A stretch of DNA of 64,000 nucleotides from Terriglobales bacterium (GTDB taxonomy: Bacteria; Acidobacteriota; Terriglobia; Terriglobales; Acidobacteriaceae), in contig DASRFG010000023.1 in NCBI GenBank assembly GCA_035651655.1, forward strand, positions 496,001 to 560,000, given 5' to 3'. The notes beneath the pieces were generated by a model, which made no database searches, had not been told where the DNA came from, and was given only the letters and a program-made list of their open reading frames with translations. A program made the position numbers and the translations under genes. Shown here in pieces: positions 8,507 to 18,500 of this stretch. Positions within the stretch are counted from its first letter, which is position 1; the number at the start of each line of letters is the position of its first letter.

Positions 8507-10708
8507 ATGTTAGATAAGGAAATAGTCTCGGCAGGCCTGCGCTATGCCCGCAGTCTGCAGGCCGTAATGCGCATTGTCGCAATCTATTCGGTGGATCACG
8601 CTGGCGCCATTCGTCCCGTCCAACAAAGCTTTGATCTCCTTAACTCATTCCTGAAGCGCACTGGGAAACTAACGCTGGGATTTGTGGGCACACGCGTCCG
8701 GCTGAACGGCACGCTGACCGCAGACACCGGCCTCGCCCACCTTGAGAAAGAATTTCTGAAGCGCACCATCAAGTCGGTGAGCTTTGAAATCGGTATTACC
8801 ATGGCTCGCTACAAGCAAGCCATTGCCATCCTGGCCACTCCTGCCGAGACCATCGAGAAGCAGGGAGGGTTGGACTCCTTCTTAGAACACAATCGGCTTG
8901 AAAGTTTCCGCATATCACCACTGCGATTAGATGACGATTCGGATTCGACCCGCGATGACGATAAACTGCGTCACGGCTACGTCGAAGCCGTGGCTCTGCT
9001 CATGGACTCTACCGGCCTGGAAACCCGCCCGCAGCTTACGGGCGGCGGCCCTAGCGAGATCATGCGGTTAATCGGTCCTACGGTGGAGGCTGCATTAGTA
9101 GGCGACCGCGGCGACCCGGACAAATGCAGCTCAGCGTTGGCTCACGTCTTACGGGCAATTCCCCTGGACTATCCCACGCTTGGATTCTCTGCCGTTCGCC
9201 AGCAAGAACTCAGCGCGCTGCAGCCCGAAGAACTTGCAGGCGAACTCATCGGAGACACTACCCTGCGTTGGGCGACAAAACACATTTCCGCCGCGCAAGA
9301 GGGCACTCCCAACAGCGAAGTGGCGCAGGACGAGGTTGTTCGTGTTGTGCTGCGCTGCATGAAAGTTACCAACGTCGCACAACGCTTGTCGAACAAACTT
9401 GCGCAAGCTGTTAGCGACAAACTGCTTCCCCAGAGCGTCTATGATCGCATCCAGGACGAGACCCGATGGGCAGCCCTGTCACCGGCTCAAAAGCAGGAGC
9501 GTCTGCTAAAGATTGCGCGCTTCAGTCCCACCGAGTTTCGCCGTCTGAAAGACCTGATTCAAGAGCTGCTGACCAAGGAAAAAACGGACGTTGCCACAAA
9601 ATTAGCTGACCGCTACTTTGAAACCCTGAATCTCTCAAGAGGTGATCTCAGTCCTGAAGAATTGAGCCGGGCTTCAGAACTGATCCAACTGGTGGCGGGC
9701 AAACCTTCCTCCTTCGTCAAGGAGACGAGCGAACGGCTTTCCGGCGGATTAAAGCGTTCAGACTTGAGCCCATTCCTGCATTATCAAATCGCTCACTGCA
9801 TTGCCACCTTGGGGAAGACGGTTGCTCTTTATGAAGACTATGAGGCGGTGCGGGCAATAGGTTCCACCCTGAACCAATGTCTGATGAGCGATCCTTCCCG
9901 GCACACGGAATGCTGCGGCAGCGCGCTCAAGAACCTGATGGCGCCGGCATCGGTGGAACGCATCATTGAGCTCTCGCTCAAGCAACGCGAGGACTCGGCC
10001 TGGCTTAAAACCGCGGCGGCATTGCTGCGCTGGAGTGGATTCAGTGCTGTGGAAACCGTTTTCCAGCGCCTGGAGCAGGAACAAAAGGGCGCTAATCGTT
10101 TGGTATTAGTTCGCCTTATCGGACAGACCGGCGCCGCGGCGCTGGAAGTTGCGCGCAAAAAATTAAATGACGAGCGTTGGTACGTCGTACGTAACGCCTG
10201 TACCGTTCTGGGTGAATTGAAAGACCCGGAATTACTGCTTTGCCTGCGTGGCCCGCTGTGCCACTCCGACCACCGGGTGCAGCAAGCAGCCTTGAATGTA
10301 GTCACCAAAACTCGACTGCCTGGCCGAGCAGAACTCCTCGCAGACTCGCTGACCCAGTTTGCCCCGTCGCTTCTCGATCCCGTGTTGGATGAGCTTCTGT
10401 ATTTGAGAGATCCAAGCGCCTTAGGTGGATTAGAAGGCTTTTTGTTTGGCGACGCTGCCAGCAAGTCACGCTTCGGCACCAAAGCGGCGAAAGTTCTGGC
10501 CGGCATTCCCGGCGACCATGCACTGGAGCTTCTGGCCAAAATTCTTGGGGAAGTATCTTTTGACAATGCCACCCGAAAAGTGGCGCTTGCCGCATTGCAG
10601 AAGAGCGACTCTGACGCCGGTCAACGGCTGTTGTCGGAATTCGTGCGCTCCTCCCCGGACGACCCCCTGGCTGCGCAGGTCAAACTTGCTTTTCGTGCCT
10701 CGAAGTAG
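8507..10708 (+). CDS. Large HEAT-repeat protein of unknown function
   Basis: A 733-residue protein with no signal peptide, so probably cytoplasmic. The N-terminal 120 residues are a conserved-looking mixed alpha/beta region (MLDKEIVSAGLRYARSLQAV; TGKLTLGFVGTRVRLNG). The rest is almost entirely helical. From about residue 520 HEAT-like pairs are clear: ALEVARKKLNDERWYVVRNA, then LKDPELLLCLRGPLCHSDHRVQQAAL, and further units to the end. HEAT solenoids mediate protein-protein binding. No enzymatic motif was seen. It lies between the sortilin-like gene (divergent) and a phospholipase C gene with its own start, so context gives little. A role in signalling or polarity would be speculation. Confidence 0.8.
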   Translation: MLDKEIVSAGLRYARSLQAVMRIVAIYSVDHAGAIRPVQQSFDLLNSFLKRTGKLTLGFVGTRVRLNGTLTADTGLAHLEKEFLKRTIKSVSFEIGITMARYKQAIAILATPAETIEKQGGLDSFLEHNRLESFRISPLRLDDDSDSTRDDDKLRHGYVEAVALLMDSTGLETRPQLTGGGPSEIMRLIGPTVEAALVGDRGDPDKCSSALAHVLRAIPLDYPTLGFSAVRQQELSALQPEELAGELIGDTTLRWATKHISAAQEGTPNSEVAQDEVVRVVLRCMKVTNVAQRLSNKLAQAVSDKLLPQSVYDRIQDETRWAALSPAQKQERLLKIARFSPTEFRRLKDLIQELLTKEKTDVATKLADRYFETLNLSRGDLSPEELSRASELIQLVAGKPSSFVKETSERLSGGLKRSDLSPFLHYQIAHCIATLGKTVALYEDYEAVRAIGSTLNQCLMSDPSRHTECCGSALKNLMAPASVERIIELSLKQREDSAWLKTAAALLRWSGFSAVETVFQRLEQEQKGANRLVLVRLIGQTGAAALEVARKKLNDERWYVVRNACTVLGELKDPELLLCLRGPLCHSDHRVQQAALNVVTKTRLPGRAELLADSLTQFAPSLLDPVLDELLYLRDPSALGGLEGFLFGDAASKSRFGTKAAKVLAGIPGDHALELLAKILGEVSFDNATRKVALAALQKSDSDAGQRLLSEFVRSSPDDPLAAQVKLAFRASK

Positions 10709-10842
10709 GGTTTGGAGCCGCCGTCCCGTCCCCCAGACGCGTGGCAAGTTCATGAGCTTTAAGGCTACTCTGGCCAACAGCTACTCACTTAGCAACATCT
10801 GAGTTCTCCGGATACGTACATCCCGTCCGGAGGCGCGGCACG

Positions 10843-12279
10843 ATGGGGCGCAAGTGGTTCTTTTACGGCGTATTGGGACTGTTATTGATTCTGACTGCGT
10901 GTGGAGGCACAGGCTCGGGTTCGAGACCCGGCGATCCCCCAGGCGCGCCGCCCCCGCCACCACCAACACCAGATCCGCCCCCTGTTTCTCTCACCCCAAT
11001 TAATCACATCATTTTCATGGCCCAGGAGAACCGCGGATTTGACCACTACTTCGGCCACCTGAATCAGTATCGCGCGTCGCTCGGATTACCCGCGGACGTG
11101 GATGGAACTCCCGATAACGCTTCCAATCCCACTCCGGATGGCAGCGGAACGGTCACGCCATTTCCCATGAACAGCATGTGCATTGAAAATCCCAGCCCTT
11201 TTTGGAATGAAAGCCACGTCGACTTCAATCTGGTTCATCCGACTTCGACCACGCCTACCCTCGATGGCTTTGTTACCACCGCCGCCGGCGATGCTATACA
11301 CGGATTCGATAAGGCAGGCCGCCGCGTCATGGGGTATTACGACGAACGCGCTCTCCCCTACTACTACTTCATGGCTTCAGAATTTGCCACTTCGGATCGC
11401 TGGTTTTCTCCGGTCATGACGCGGACGCAGCCTAACCGCATGTATCTGCTGGCCGGGACTTCTGCCGGCCGCGTTCGACCCATTCCGGCATCCGGAGCCG
11501 GCTCCGCACCGTTGCCCAACAAAACCATTTTTCAGCAACTCGACGAGAACCACATCAGCTGGAAGATCTACATTACGGACTCGCCTCCCGACAGCTATCT
11601 TGGAATGTTCACCTACGCTCAAAAGCCCGAGGTGAAGGCCAAGATGGTTCCCGTGATTCCGGACTACTTCAACGATCTAGCTAACGGAACCTTGCCGCAG
11701 GTTGCGATGATCGAGGGTGGCTATCAGGATGGCAAAGATGAACATCCGGCCGAGGGGGCGCCTGGGGGATCGGTGCAGGAAGGCTCTCATTACGTTGCTT
11801 CACTAATTAATGGGCTGATGAACAGCTCATCCTGGAAAGATTCGGTGTTTATTTTGACTTGGGATGAGGGCGGCGGGTTTTATGACCATGTTGCGCCGCA
11901 GCGCATGCCGAGCCCTGACGGCATTCCACCCAAAGATCTAATGGGGCCGAGCAGAGGTCAGAAAGCCGATGTTTGTTGGAGCTCCAAAGGCTTGGATCCT
12001 AGTCCGATTTGTGATTTTAAGTACACCGGCTTCCGTGTGCCCCTGATTGTGGTCTCTCCCTTTACAAAGAAGCATTACGTATCCCACACGGTTGCGGATT
12101 ACACCGCCATCCTTCGCCTGATCGAACAGCGTTTTAACCTGCCAAACCTGTCAGAACGCGATAAAGCGCAGATGAATATGGGTGAGTTTTTCGATTTCAA
12201 CAATGTACCCTGGCGGGTTCCGCCGGTGCCCCCCGACCAACCTAAAGATGGCCCCTGCTACATAGACAAACTTCCGTAA
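10843..12279 (+). CDS. Phospholipase C / acid phosphatase family lipoprotein
   Basis: A 478-residue protein of the phosphoesterase family that includes bacterial non-haemolytic phospholipase C and AcpA. A lipoprotein signal peptide ends in LILTAC (Cys20). A Pro-rich linker follows, then the diagnostic start of the catalytic domain (INHIIFMAQENRGFDHYFG). Further conserved segments are TRTQPNRMYLLAG, WDEGGGFYDHVAPQ (metal and active-site region) and VPLIVVSPFTKKHYVSHT. The enzyme should hydrolyse phosphate esters at the cell surface or in the periplasm. The substrate (phospholipid or other phosphomonoester/diester) cannot be read from sequence. It is convergent with a zinc-dependent phospholipase-like gene at 12378-13637. 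Confidence 0.88.
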   Translation: MGRKWFFYGVLGLLLILTACGGTGSGSRPGDPPGAPPPPPPTPDPPPVSLTPINHIIFMAQENRGFDHYFGHLNQYRASLGLPADVDGTPDNASNPTPDGSGTVTPFPMNSMCIENPSPFWNESHVDFNLVHPTSTTPTLDGFVTTAAGDAIHGFDKAGRRVMGYYDERALPYYYFMASEFATSDRWFSPVMTRTQPNRMYLLAGTSAGRVRPIPASGAGSAPLPNKTIFQQLDENHISWKIYITDSPPDSYLGMFTYAQKPEVKAKMVPVIPDYFNDLANGTLPQVAMIEGGYQDGKDEHPAEGAPGGSVQEGSHYVASLINGLMNSSSWKDSVFILTWDEGGGFYDHVAPQRMPSPDGIPPKDLMGPSRGQKADVCWSSKGLDPSPICDFKYTGFRVPLIVVSPFTKKHYVSHTVADYTAILRLIEQRFNLPNLSERDKAQMNMGEFFDFNNVPWRVPPVPPDQPKDGPCYIDKLP

Positions 12280-12377
12280 AGAAGTCGCAACGCTCAGAAT
12301 TTATTCTTGGAGCGAAACCAATCTATAGTCGGCGAGTAGATGATCGGTCTGCTGGTGCATCCCTGGAGTGTTGTAAT

Positions 12378-13637
12378 TCATGGCTTGCCAGCAGGCGTCA
12401 CCGGTGGGTGTGCTGCTGCAGCCTTCAATTCCCTCAAAGCCATCTCAGTCTTTCGCCACTGCTTTGGTTTGAGGGAAAGGTTCGCGGGTCCGCTGGCGAA
12501 GTACGCAAGAATGTTGGCCTTCAATGCGGGTGTCAGATGGGAAAAATGGTCGTGTTCGAGCCGGCGGACCAGACTCGCATAAGTTGTGTCTGCCAAAGAG
12601 TACCGGCCGGCCTGCGTTAGTGCTCCCGTGTCCAGATTGCGATTCACAAATTGGATCTTTAATGAATTTACATCCTGGATCTCCAGGTGAAACTCCCGAA
12701 TAACTTTGTCCACACTGCGGAAGTAGAGGTCTGCGGTCTCCGGGGTGGGGTCTTTGTATTGCAGAGCTTTGAAGGGGCCGAACTTCGGGATCAGCCTTAA
12801 AATAAATGCCAGTATCCTGGCAAAAATTCCGGGCCGCCGGTACTTCGCCCCAAAGTCCTTCTCGTAATCCGCGCGCGAGAGATGGTATAGAAACTCCTGG
12901 CGCGCAGCATTGGGCTTTTCTTGCATTTGGTTTTGCTTGCGATAGGCCAGAGCTACCTGCGTCATTTCTGGAATCACGTGTGCAATGCTAAAGCGGTATG
13001 TCTCGAATGCCAAAGTGTCGGCATGCACGATATCGGTCATTGGGATTCCGTAGGTGTCGAGAAAGGCGCGCTTCAGTAGTTCCTCAGCAACCTTGTAGCC
13101 GATAAAATCGTGATACTGCTTTGAGATGTAGCGCCGTTTTGCGACCTGAACTACGTCGAAACTGAATTCAGTTTTTAGATGGGCTTCGGGATCATCTTCA
13201 TACGTGACAAATTCACCGAACCTCTTGCGGAGCTTCGGGTATTCGATGGGAACCGAAGAGTTCACTGCGGGATGTCCCCAGCAGTCCGCCGCATAGTGAC
13301 TGAGCGCGCCCAGCGCAAATGAAAATTCGTCAACGTTCTGCGCATCCCGCAGCATCCAGGAAACGAAATCTCCGCTGCGAACGTAGTGCACCAAGTAGGT
13401 GAATTCATGATCGCCGAACGGGTAATAGCCAAGGTCTTGGATCAGTGCTCCTCCATAGGCAAAAGCATGCGCCCGACCCAATTCCTCCGGTGTGGTTTCG
13501 GGAAATCGCTTCATCAATGCCGGATGAATATCGGATTCCCATACGATGTCAATGATTTCCTCGTGCGAGAGGACGGAATACGACTGCAGCGGCTGGGCAG
13601 CAATAGTCGCGAACAGGAACCAGAATCCGAGCCGCAT
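12378..13637 (-). CDS. Zinc-dependent phospholipase C-like secreted protein
   Basis: The preferred start is ATG 13637, because it gives a clean signal peptide (MRLGFWFLFATIAAQPLQSYS); a GTG eight codons upstream is possible. The product has 419 residues. The N-terminal 150 residues match the zinc-dependent phospholipase C/S1-P1-like fold: SVLSHEEIIDIVW (His near the mature N terminus), GDHEFTYLVHYVRSGDF and ALGALSHYAADCWGHP, which contain the His/Asp residues expected to bind zinc. The C-terminal 270 residues are helical and poorly characterised. It should act in the periplasm or outside the cell. The enzyme class is supported; the substrate is inferred only. Confidence 0.8.
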   Translation of the reverse strand: MRLGFWFLFATIAAQPLQSYSVLSHEEIIDIVWESDIHPALMKRFPETTPEELGRAHAFAYGGALIQDLGYYPFGDHEFTYLVHYVRSGDFVSWMLRDAQNVDEFSFALGALSHYAADCWGHPAVNSSVPIEYPKLRKRFGEFVTYEDDPEAHLKTEFSFDVVQVAKRRYISKQYHDFIGYKVAEELLKRAFLDTYGIPMTDIVHADTLAFETYRFSIAHVIPEMTQVALAYRKQNQMQEKPNAARQEFLYHLSRADYEKDFGAKYRRPGIFARILAFILRLIPKFGPFKALQYKDPTPETADLYFRSVDKVIREFHLEIQDVNSLKIQFVNRNLDTGALTQAGRYSLADTTYASLVRRLEHDHFSHLTPALKANILAYFASGPANLSLKPKQWRKTEMALRELKAAAAHPPVTPAGKP

Positions 13638-13683
13638 CCCGAACTGAAGACTTAAGTGCACAGGAGAAATCGTAGCAGGCGCA

Positions 13684-14280
13684 TTATTTCAGAGTCACAA
13701 TCGCGGGATGGAGTTCCCAGAGCGTAGCTACCTGGGGTGAACCCCGGCCATGTTCAAAATCTTCGAAGGCCATACCCAGCACCTCGGCTGGCATGGCTTG
13801 AGGAAGATCGCCACCATGCTGTACGTCCAGCTTGAATCCACGTTGGGCTAGATCCGACTGAATTCGCTTGCGCGCGGCGCAGTATTCCCCATCCACCGGT
13901 GTTTCCACTACCACGCGCGGCGCCTTGCGGTCGGCCACCGCTGAAATTTCCAGGTGAACGTCGCAGTCAGAGGGATTGACGCTGGCATTTTGCAAGAACG
14001 CGTTGGCGACGTGAAAGAGCTGGTTTTCGCGCCCAAATCTGGGCGCTTCGGGCGGCAACACTGGGGTTTGGTGCCAACTGAAGATAGTCGCGACCGTAAT
14101 CTCCTGGGCCGTGGCATTAGGCAAAGGAACATGTTTCGCCCGATGGCGGTAATCGGAAATATCTGGAGCAACCGGCAAACAGTCGCAAATGTTGGTGACA
14201 GCGCCGCAAGAGATCATGCAGCAGACGACCACCAGCAGGCTTGCGAGCTGGGCCCGCCAAATCCATTTTGGTAATTTCAC
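13684..14280 (-). CDS. Hypothetical secreted lipoprotein
   Basis: The frame is open from 14412, but a GTG at 14280 gives a proper signal sequence (VKLPKWIWRAQLASLLVVV). It is followed by a possible lipobox (MISC, then GAV), for a 198-residue product. The mature part contains several Cys (NICDCLP) and two patterns with strand-like spacing: DCDVHLEISAVADRKAPRVVV and FKLDVQHGGDLP. I do not recognise the family. It is transcribed in the same direction as the phospholipase-like gene 47 bp downstream, so it may be its operon partner. It could be an accessory envelope protein. Confidence 0.65.
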   Translation of the reverse strand: MKLPKWIWRAQLASLLVVVCCMISCGAVTNICDCLPVAPDISDYRHRAKHVPLPNATAQEITVATIFSWHQTPVLPPEAPRFGRENQLFHVANAFLQNASVNPSDCDVHLEISAVADRKAPRVVVETPVDGEYCAARKRIQSDLAQRGFKLDVQHGGDLPQAMPAEVLGMAFEDFEHGRGSPQVATLWELHPAIVTLK

Positions 14281-14526
14281 TTCGGGTTGGATGCTCCTGT
14301 GCTCGGCATGTTTGCATGAGATTGCACAGTTGCTTCTTGCTTGGGAAGGGCTTCTACCGTTGATATTCCTCAGAAACCGGCACCCCTGGCCATTTCGGGT
14401 GAATTCATACATACCTCCGTTACCTTGTTGCCGCGGAAGGCGGTCGCCATATTGAGTATGGTCATTCCACTTTTGCGCCGCGAGCTGCTGATGGCAACAA
14501 CCAGCTCGCTAACAGGAGCTGTCCAC

Positions 14527-15060
14527 ATGCAAAATGACCGACAAAAGACTCTGGTCGAGCAGGACCAATATCCCCTCCATTTGTTTCCCGGCATGATGGC
14601 GGCACTGATCCCACGGGAAATCTCACGCGCCGCCCGCAGTGGAGGTGATTTAACAATCCTGATGCTTGCTCTCAACGGACTGGAATTAGTGAGGAGTAGA
14701 TACGGTGCCGCGGAGTCCGAAAGGTTCGTCGTTGAAGCGGCACACCTGCTGCAAACTGTATTCCGTGGCTGCGACGCACTTGCTCGCTACGGTGAAGACC
14801 ATTTCATTCTGGCCTTGCCGGACACTAACCTGCACCAGGCCGAACGTGCCGTGGTGCGCGTGCTGGACGCAATTGATCACTGGAACGGCACGCCCAAACT
14901 GAGCTACAACATGTCTGTCACTTGCGGCATGGCGCCCTACGTCAAGGGGGCGACCCTTGAAGATGTAATTCGGTTCGCAACCCGCCAATTGAACCAGAAC
15001 AAAGCGGCCGCTGCGCATAACAGCGGCAACCTAACCCGCGCTGCCGGAGCGGGCGCCTAA
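14527..15060 (+). CDS. GGDEF-domain protein with degenerate active site and intact I-site (likely c-di-GMP receptor)
   Basis: The start at ATG 14527 is chosen because AGGAG lies eight bases upstream; the open frame begins further up without a ribosome-binding site. The 177-residue product is a lone GGDEF domain. The catalytic motif reads RYGEDHF (residues 87-93) instead of RYGGEEF, so the second Gly and the key acidic residues are changed and cyclase activity is unlikely. The RxxD product-binding site is intact in exactly the right place (RGCD, residues 80-83, five residues before the motif). In known degenerate GGDEF proteins this combination serves to bind c-di-GMP. It is convergent with a stand-alone receiver gene 9 bp away. 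Confidence 0.82.
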   Translation: MQNDRQKTLVEQDQYPLHLFPGMMAALIPREISRAARSGGDLTILMLALNGLELVRSRYGAAESERFVVEAAHLLQTVFRGCDALARYGEDHFILALPDTNLHQAERAVVRVLDAIDHWNGTPKLSYNMSVTCGMAPYVKGATLEDVIRFATRQLNQNKAAAAHNSGNLTRAAGAGA

Positions 15061-15069
15061 AACGTTTGC

Positions 15070-15453
15070 TCAGGCACGCATCAGTTTGCGCTCGCGCGCT
15101 TCCAGCAACTTCTTAATAGCCCGGAGGAGTTCGGGAGGGTTGGTGGGTTTCTCAAACACCGCATCGGCGCCGTGGTCGGCCCAGTCGCTGCTCAATGCCG
15201 AATAGGCGCTCATGACCGCGGTTGCAGGTTTGTAATCTTGTTGATTGGCGACCTCGACCACGTCGTAACCCGCCGCCGGGGTTTCCATCTTCAGGTCGGT
15301 AAGTACCAGGTCATAACTCTCTGTAACCAGTTTCTGCCTGGCAGTTTCCACCGATGTCGCGGTATGCACTTCAAGATCGTCTCCCTCCAGCATCATGGAG
15401 ACGCTGAACAAAATAGCGGGTTCGTCATCCACTAACAGGACGCGGTATTTCAT
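15070..15453 (-). CDS. Stand-alone response-regulator receiver protein
   Basis: A 127-residue CheY-like receiver with no output domain. The acidic pair is in LLVDDEP (residues 9-11), the phosphoacceptor Asp53 in LTDLKM, the Ser/Thr switch in VMSAYS, and the conserved Lys in FEKP. The loop after the phosphoacceptor reads DLKMETPAAGYD rather than the usual DxxMPxxxG, a variant shared with the receivers at 49002-49406 and 49459-49875. It should relay a phosphoryl group from an unidentified kinase to a protein partner. Its convergent neighbour is the degenerate GGDEF protein; a functional link is possible but unproven. Confidence 0.9.
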   Translation of the reverse strand: MKYRVLLVDDEPAILFSVSMMLEGDDLEVHTATSVETARQKLVTESYDLVLTDLKMETPAAGYDVVEVANQQDYKPATAVMSAYSALSSDWADHGADAVFEKPTNPPELLRAIKKLLEARERKLMRA

Positions 15454-15579
15454 GCGTAATGAACGGGTGTGCGGGCGATCATGGCTGTCGAATGTATGCT
15501 AGCCTTCTCAGGGCCAACAGACAAACCCATATAATTTGCCATCCTCTGCAAAAGCGCAAGTTAAATCGGTGTTGCGCTC

Positions 15580-18500
15580 TTACCAGGACTTATGGATGCG
15601 GGTATCAAAACCCACTCCGCCATTTTGGTCCCGGGTGCCACTGAATGAGAGTTTCCGGGTACGGTATTCCAACTGAATCACCTGGTTCTGGGTCGAGGTG
15701 ACGTCGGTAGAAAAGGTCACAAATATATTGCCCGTAACTCGCTGCTGGATGGTCACACGCGCCCCTGGTTTCTGGTCAGTACCGTTGCCTCCCAGTGTAG
15801 GATCGAGCGAAAGCTGCGAGATACCGGCAACTTTCGAGAGCTTGCTCGTGACCGTACCAGTTACTTGTGAGGCAATTGCCGACTCTGCCATGACGCTGTT
15901 GGGGGTGGGATTCGCTGAAGAAGCCTCGGCCGTACCGCCGAAGGCCAACAAGTTGATGATGTCCGCTGGCGGCAGCGCTGGATCAGAAGTGTAGTTCGTT
16001 CGCAAGTGATCTATTGGGCCTTGAAACTGCATGTGGATGTTGTATTGCTGGACGGTTGTATTCAGGGTCAAATTCACTACCGGCTGGGTCTGCACCGGAT
16101 TGACGAAATCTATGGTGCCGCCTTGCAAAATAAGCCGTTTTTTGGCGTAGATCAGGTCGCCGCCGCTCAAGTTCACGCGACCCAGCACGACTGGTTGCGC
16201 CACCGTACCTTGCACATGTAGATTCGCCGAACCCTCCAGACTTAACGTCTTGCTCACCAGATTGATCCCAGTCGTGGAGCGTGCGTCAACATCGAGTTGT
16301 ATATTCTGTGTGATGCCCTGGGGTGGTGGCGATTGAGTGTTACTCGAGAATTGGCCGATGAAGTCTGACAGGTCGAAATCCGGCGTGAACGAGAGCTGAT
16401 CAAGATTCACCTGCCCATTCACCACCGCGTTCTGAGGAGAACCGACCAGCCTCAGGTCCGTATCGAATCCCTCCCGCATGCCATCCGGATACAGCATCCG
16501 AATTCCTCTGCCAGAGACGGCCATATCGAATTGCAGCGACGGCTTATATACGACTCCGCCTGCCGCCGTAACCGTACCGCCGCCAATCGTGCCGTGGAAC
16601 TGAGTGATGCTTAGGCGGTCTTTGGTCAACGTCAACACTCCGTTTCCGTTTTCCAGACCAATTGGCATGCCGCCGCTGGCGAACGTGGCATTGACGATCT
16701 GAATCTGGCCCTGGATGTTGGGGTCGCTTCGCACGCCGTACGAATCTACATTGAAGCGAACCTGTCCTCCGCTAGTAATGTCGGGGCTGATCAATTGCGC
16801 AACCCGCAAATCGATATTTCCTAATACCAGTAGCGAAGCGGGCGCGGAGCTGTTCATTGGAATCCTTCCCTGAAACTGCAGCTCAGTACCCGTTCCCCGA
16901 ATCACCGCTCGCTGCAATGACAGGACGCCGTTAACGTAGTCGGCATGGATCGGGCTTGCCGCCCCGATTTGCACCGTGTTCTTGTAATTCATCGCCAGCG
17001 TCGGAATGGTGACATGGGCCTCAAGCAGAGACTTGTTCTTGAGCGGTCCGCGCAGGGTTGCGTGAAGCTCCGTCTGGCCGGTGATGTTGGCAGCTTGCGA
17101 CGGCGCATACATTGCGAGCAGTGGCTGAAATGGGATTGGACTCGTATCCAAGGCTGCGTCAGCGTAATAGTTGGTTAGGTTTAACTGGGCACGCCCTCGG
17201 AGATAGGTACTGAGCATTTGCGAATCCACCGCCACATTCGCCAAATGATTCGCCAGATCCGCCCGTAATTTGACTCCATTTATGGTCTGGTTACGAACCT
17301 GCAATTTGGGTACTTGCACGGTGGCCGTGAGCTGCGGATTGCTCAATGCGCCACGGCCATTGGCATCCAGGTTCAGCACCCCCACCAGCTGCATGTCGCG
17401 TGACTTAACGGCCTGCAGTTGGTCAAGGCGGATCCCATCAGCCCGCAATTGTGCGACGTATTCCCGCCGCTTCGGGAATAAGGTAAACACGCCTTGGACT
17501 GCCCCGGCGGGCAAGTGCATGGCCAGGTTCGCCAGTACCTGATCGCCGGTCCCACGGAAATCCAGGTTCACCGACTGAACTGGCTCGTTTGCGATCTTGG
17601 CACTGGTGAGCTTGATGGAACCTTGACCAACGGGGTTTAGTTCCGACCCGTGCATCGCGATGTTCGCCGAAAGTGTTCCCTCCACCGGTGCCTGCGAGCC
17701 GGCTACTTTGGTCAAGTCAGCGACATTCACTTGCGACACATTCAAAGCCACTTGAATCGGGCTATCCTGCGAGAACGCGAAGTGTCGCAAGCCTGCGTTA
17801 ACATCAAAAGTAATTCTCCCGCGCGTTGCCGGATCCAATTCGCCATTCGTCAAACTCGCCATTGCTGGACTGACGCTAACATTTGTCCGCAGCAGCCGCC
17901 ACGTGCTTCCCTTCACCCGCAGATTGGTAGCGTTCAACTGGCCGGTGATTTGTGGAGCGCTGCTCGAACCTCGTACAGCCCCGTTAAAGGCGGCCGTGCC
18001 ATACAGGCCCAATGCCTGCGCCGGGTGTCCGGGTGTCGGCGTGCGGAACATGTCGGCAACGGTTTCGAGTTCATGCAGATCATTGGACAGCAGGTGAATC
18101 AGCAAGCTTGAGCGATTACTCACGGTACCGTTCATGCTCAATGAGGTCTGCGGGGTCCGCACATAGCTTTGACTTAACGAAATCTGCTTGCTCGGGGCGG
18201 CATAACGCGCGTGAATGACGCCGTTCACCGGCATGGGCTTGGCGGCTCCGCCCGCATTTGGACCTACCGCTGCAACACTGGCCGGTCCAATACTGGCGTT
18301 GATCATCGCGTTGCTAGTCGCTACCAGATCGGCGGTCGTTTTCCCCCATCTCGCGTCCGCGTCGGCGTTGACCGTCCCGCCTACCGCGACCCGCTGCAGT
18401 GAAGGGGAATTCATCACCGCTTTCAGGTTCGCAAGTGACACCCCTCGCAAAACAGCCTGCAGGTGGGATCGGGAAGCGCCGGCAATGTCGAGCATGGTCA

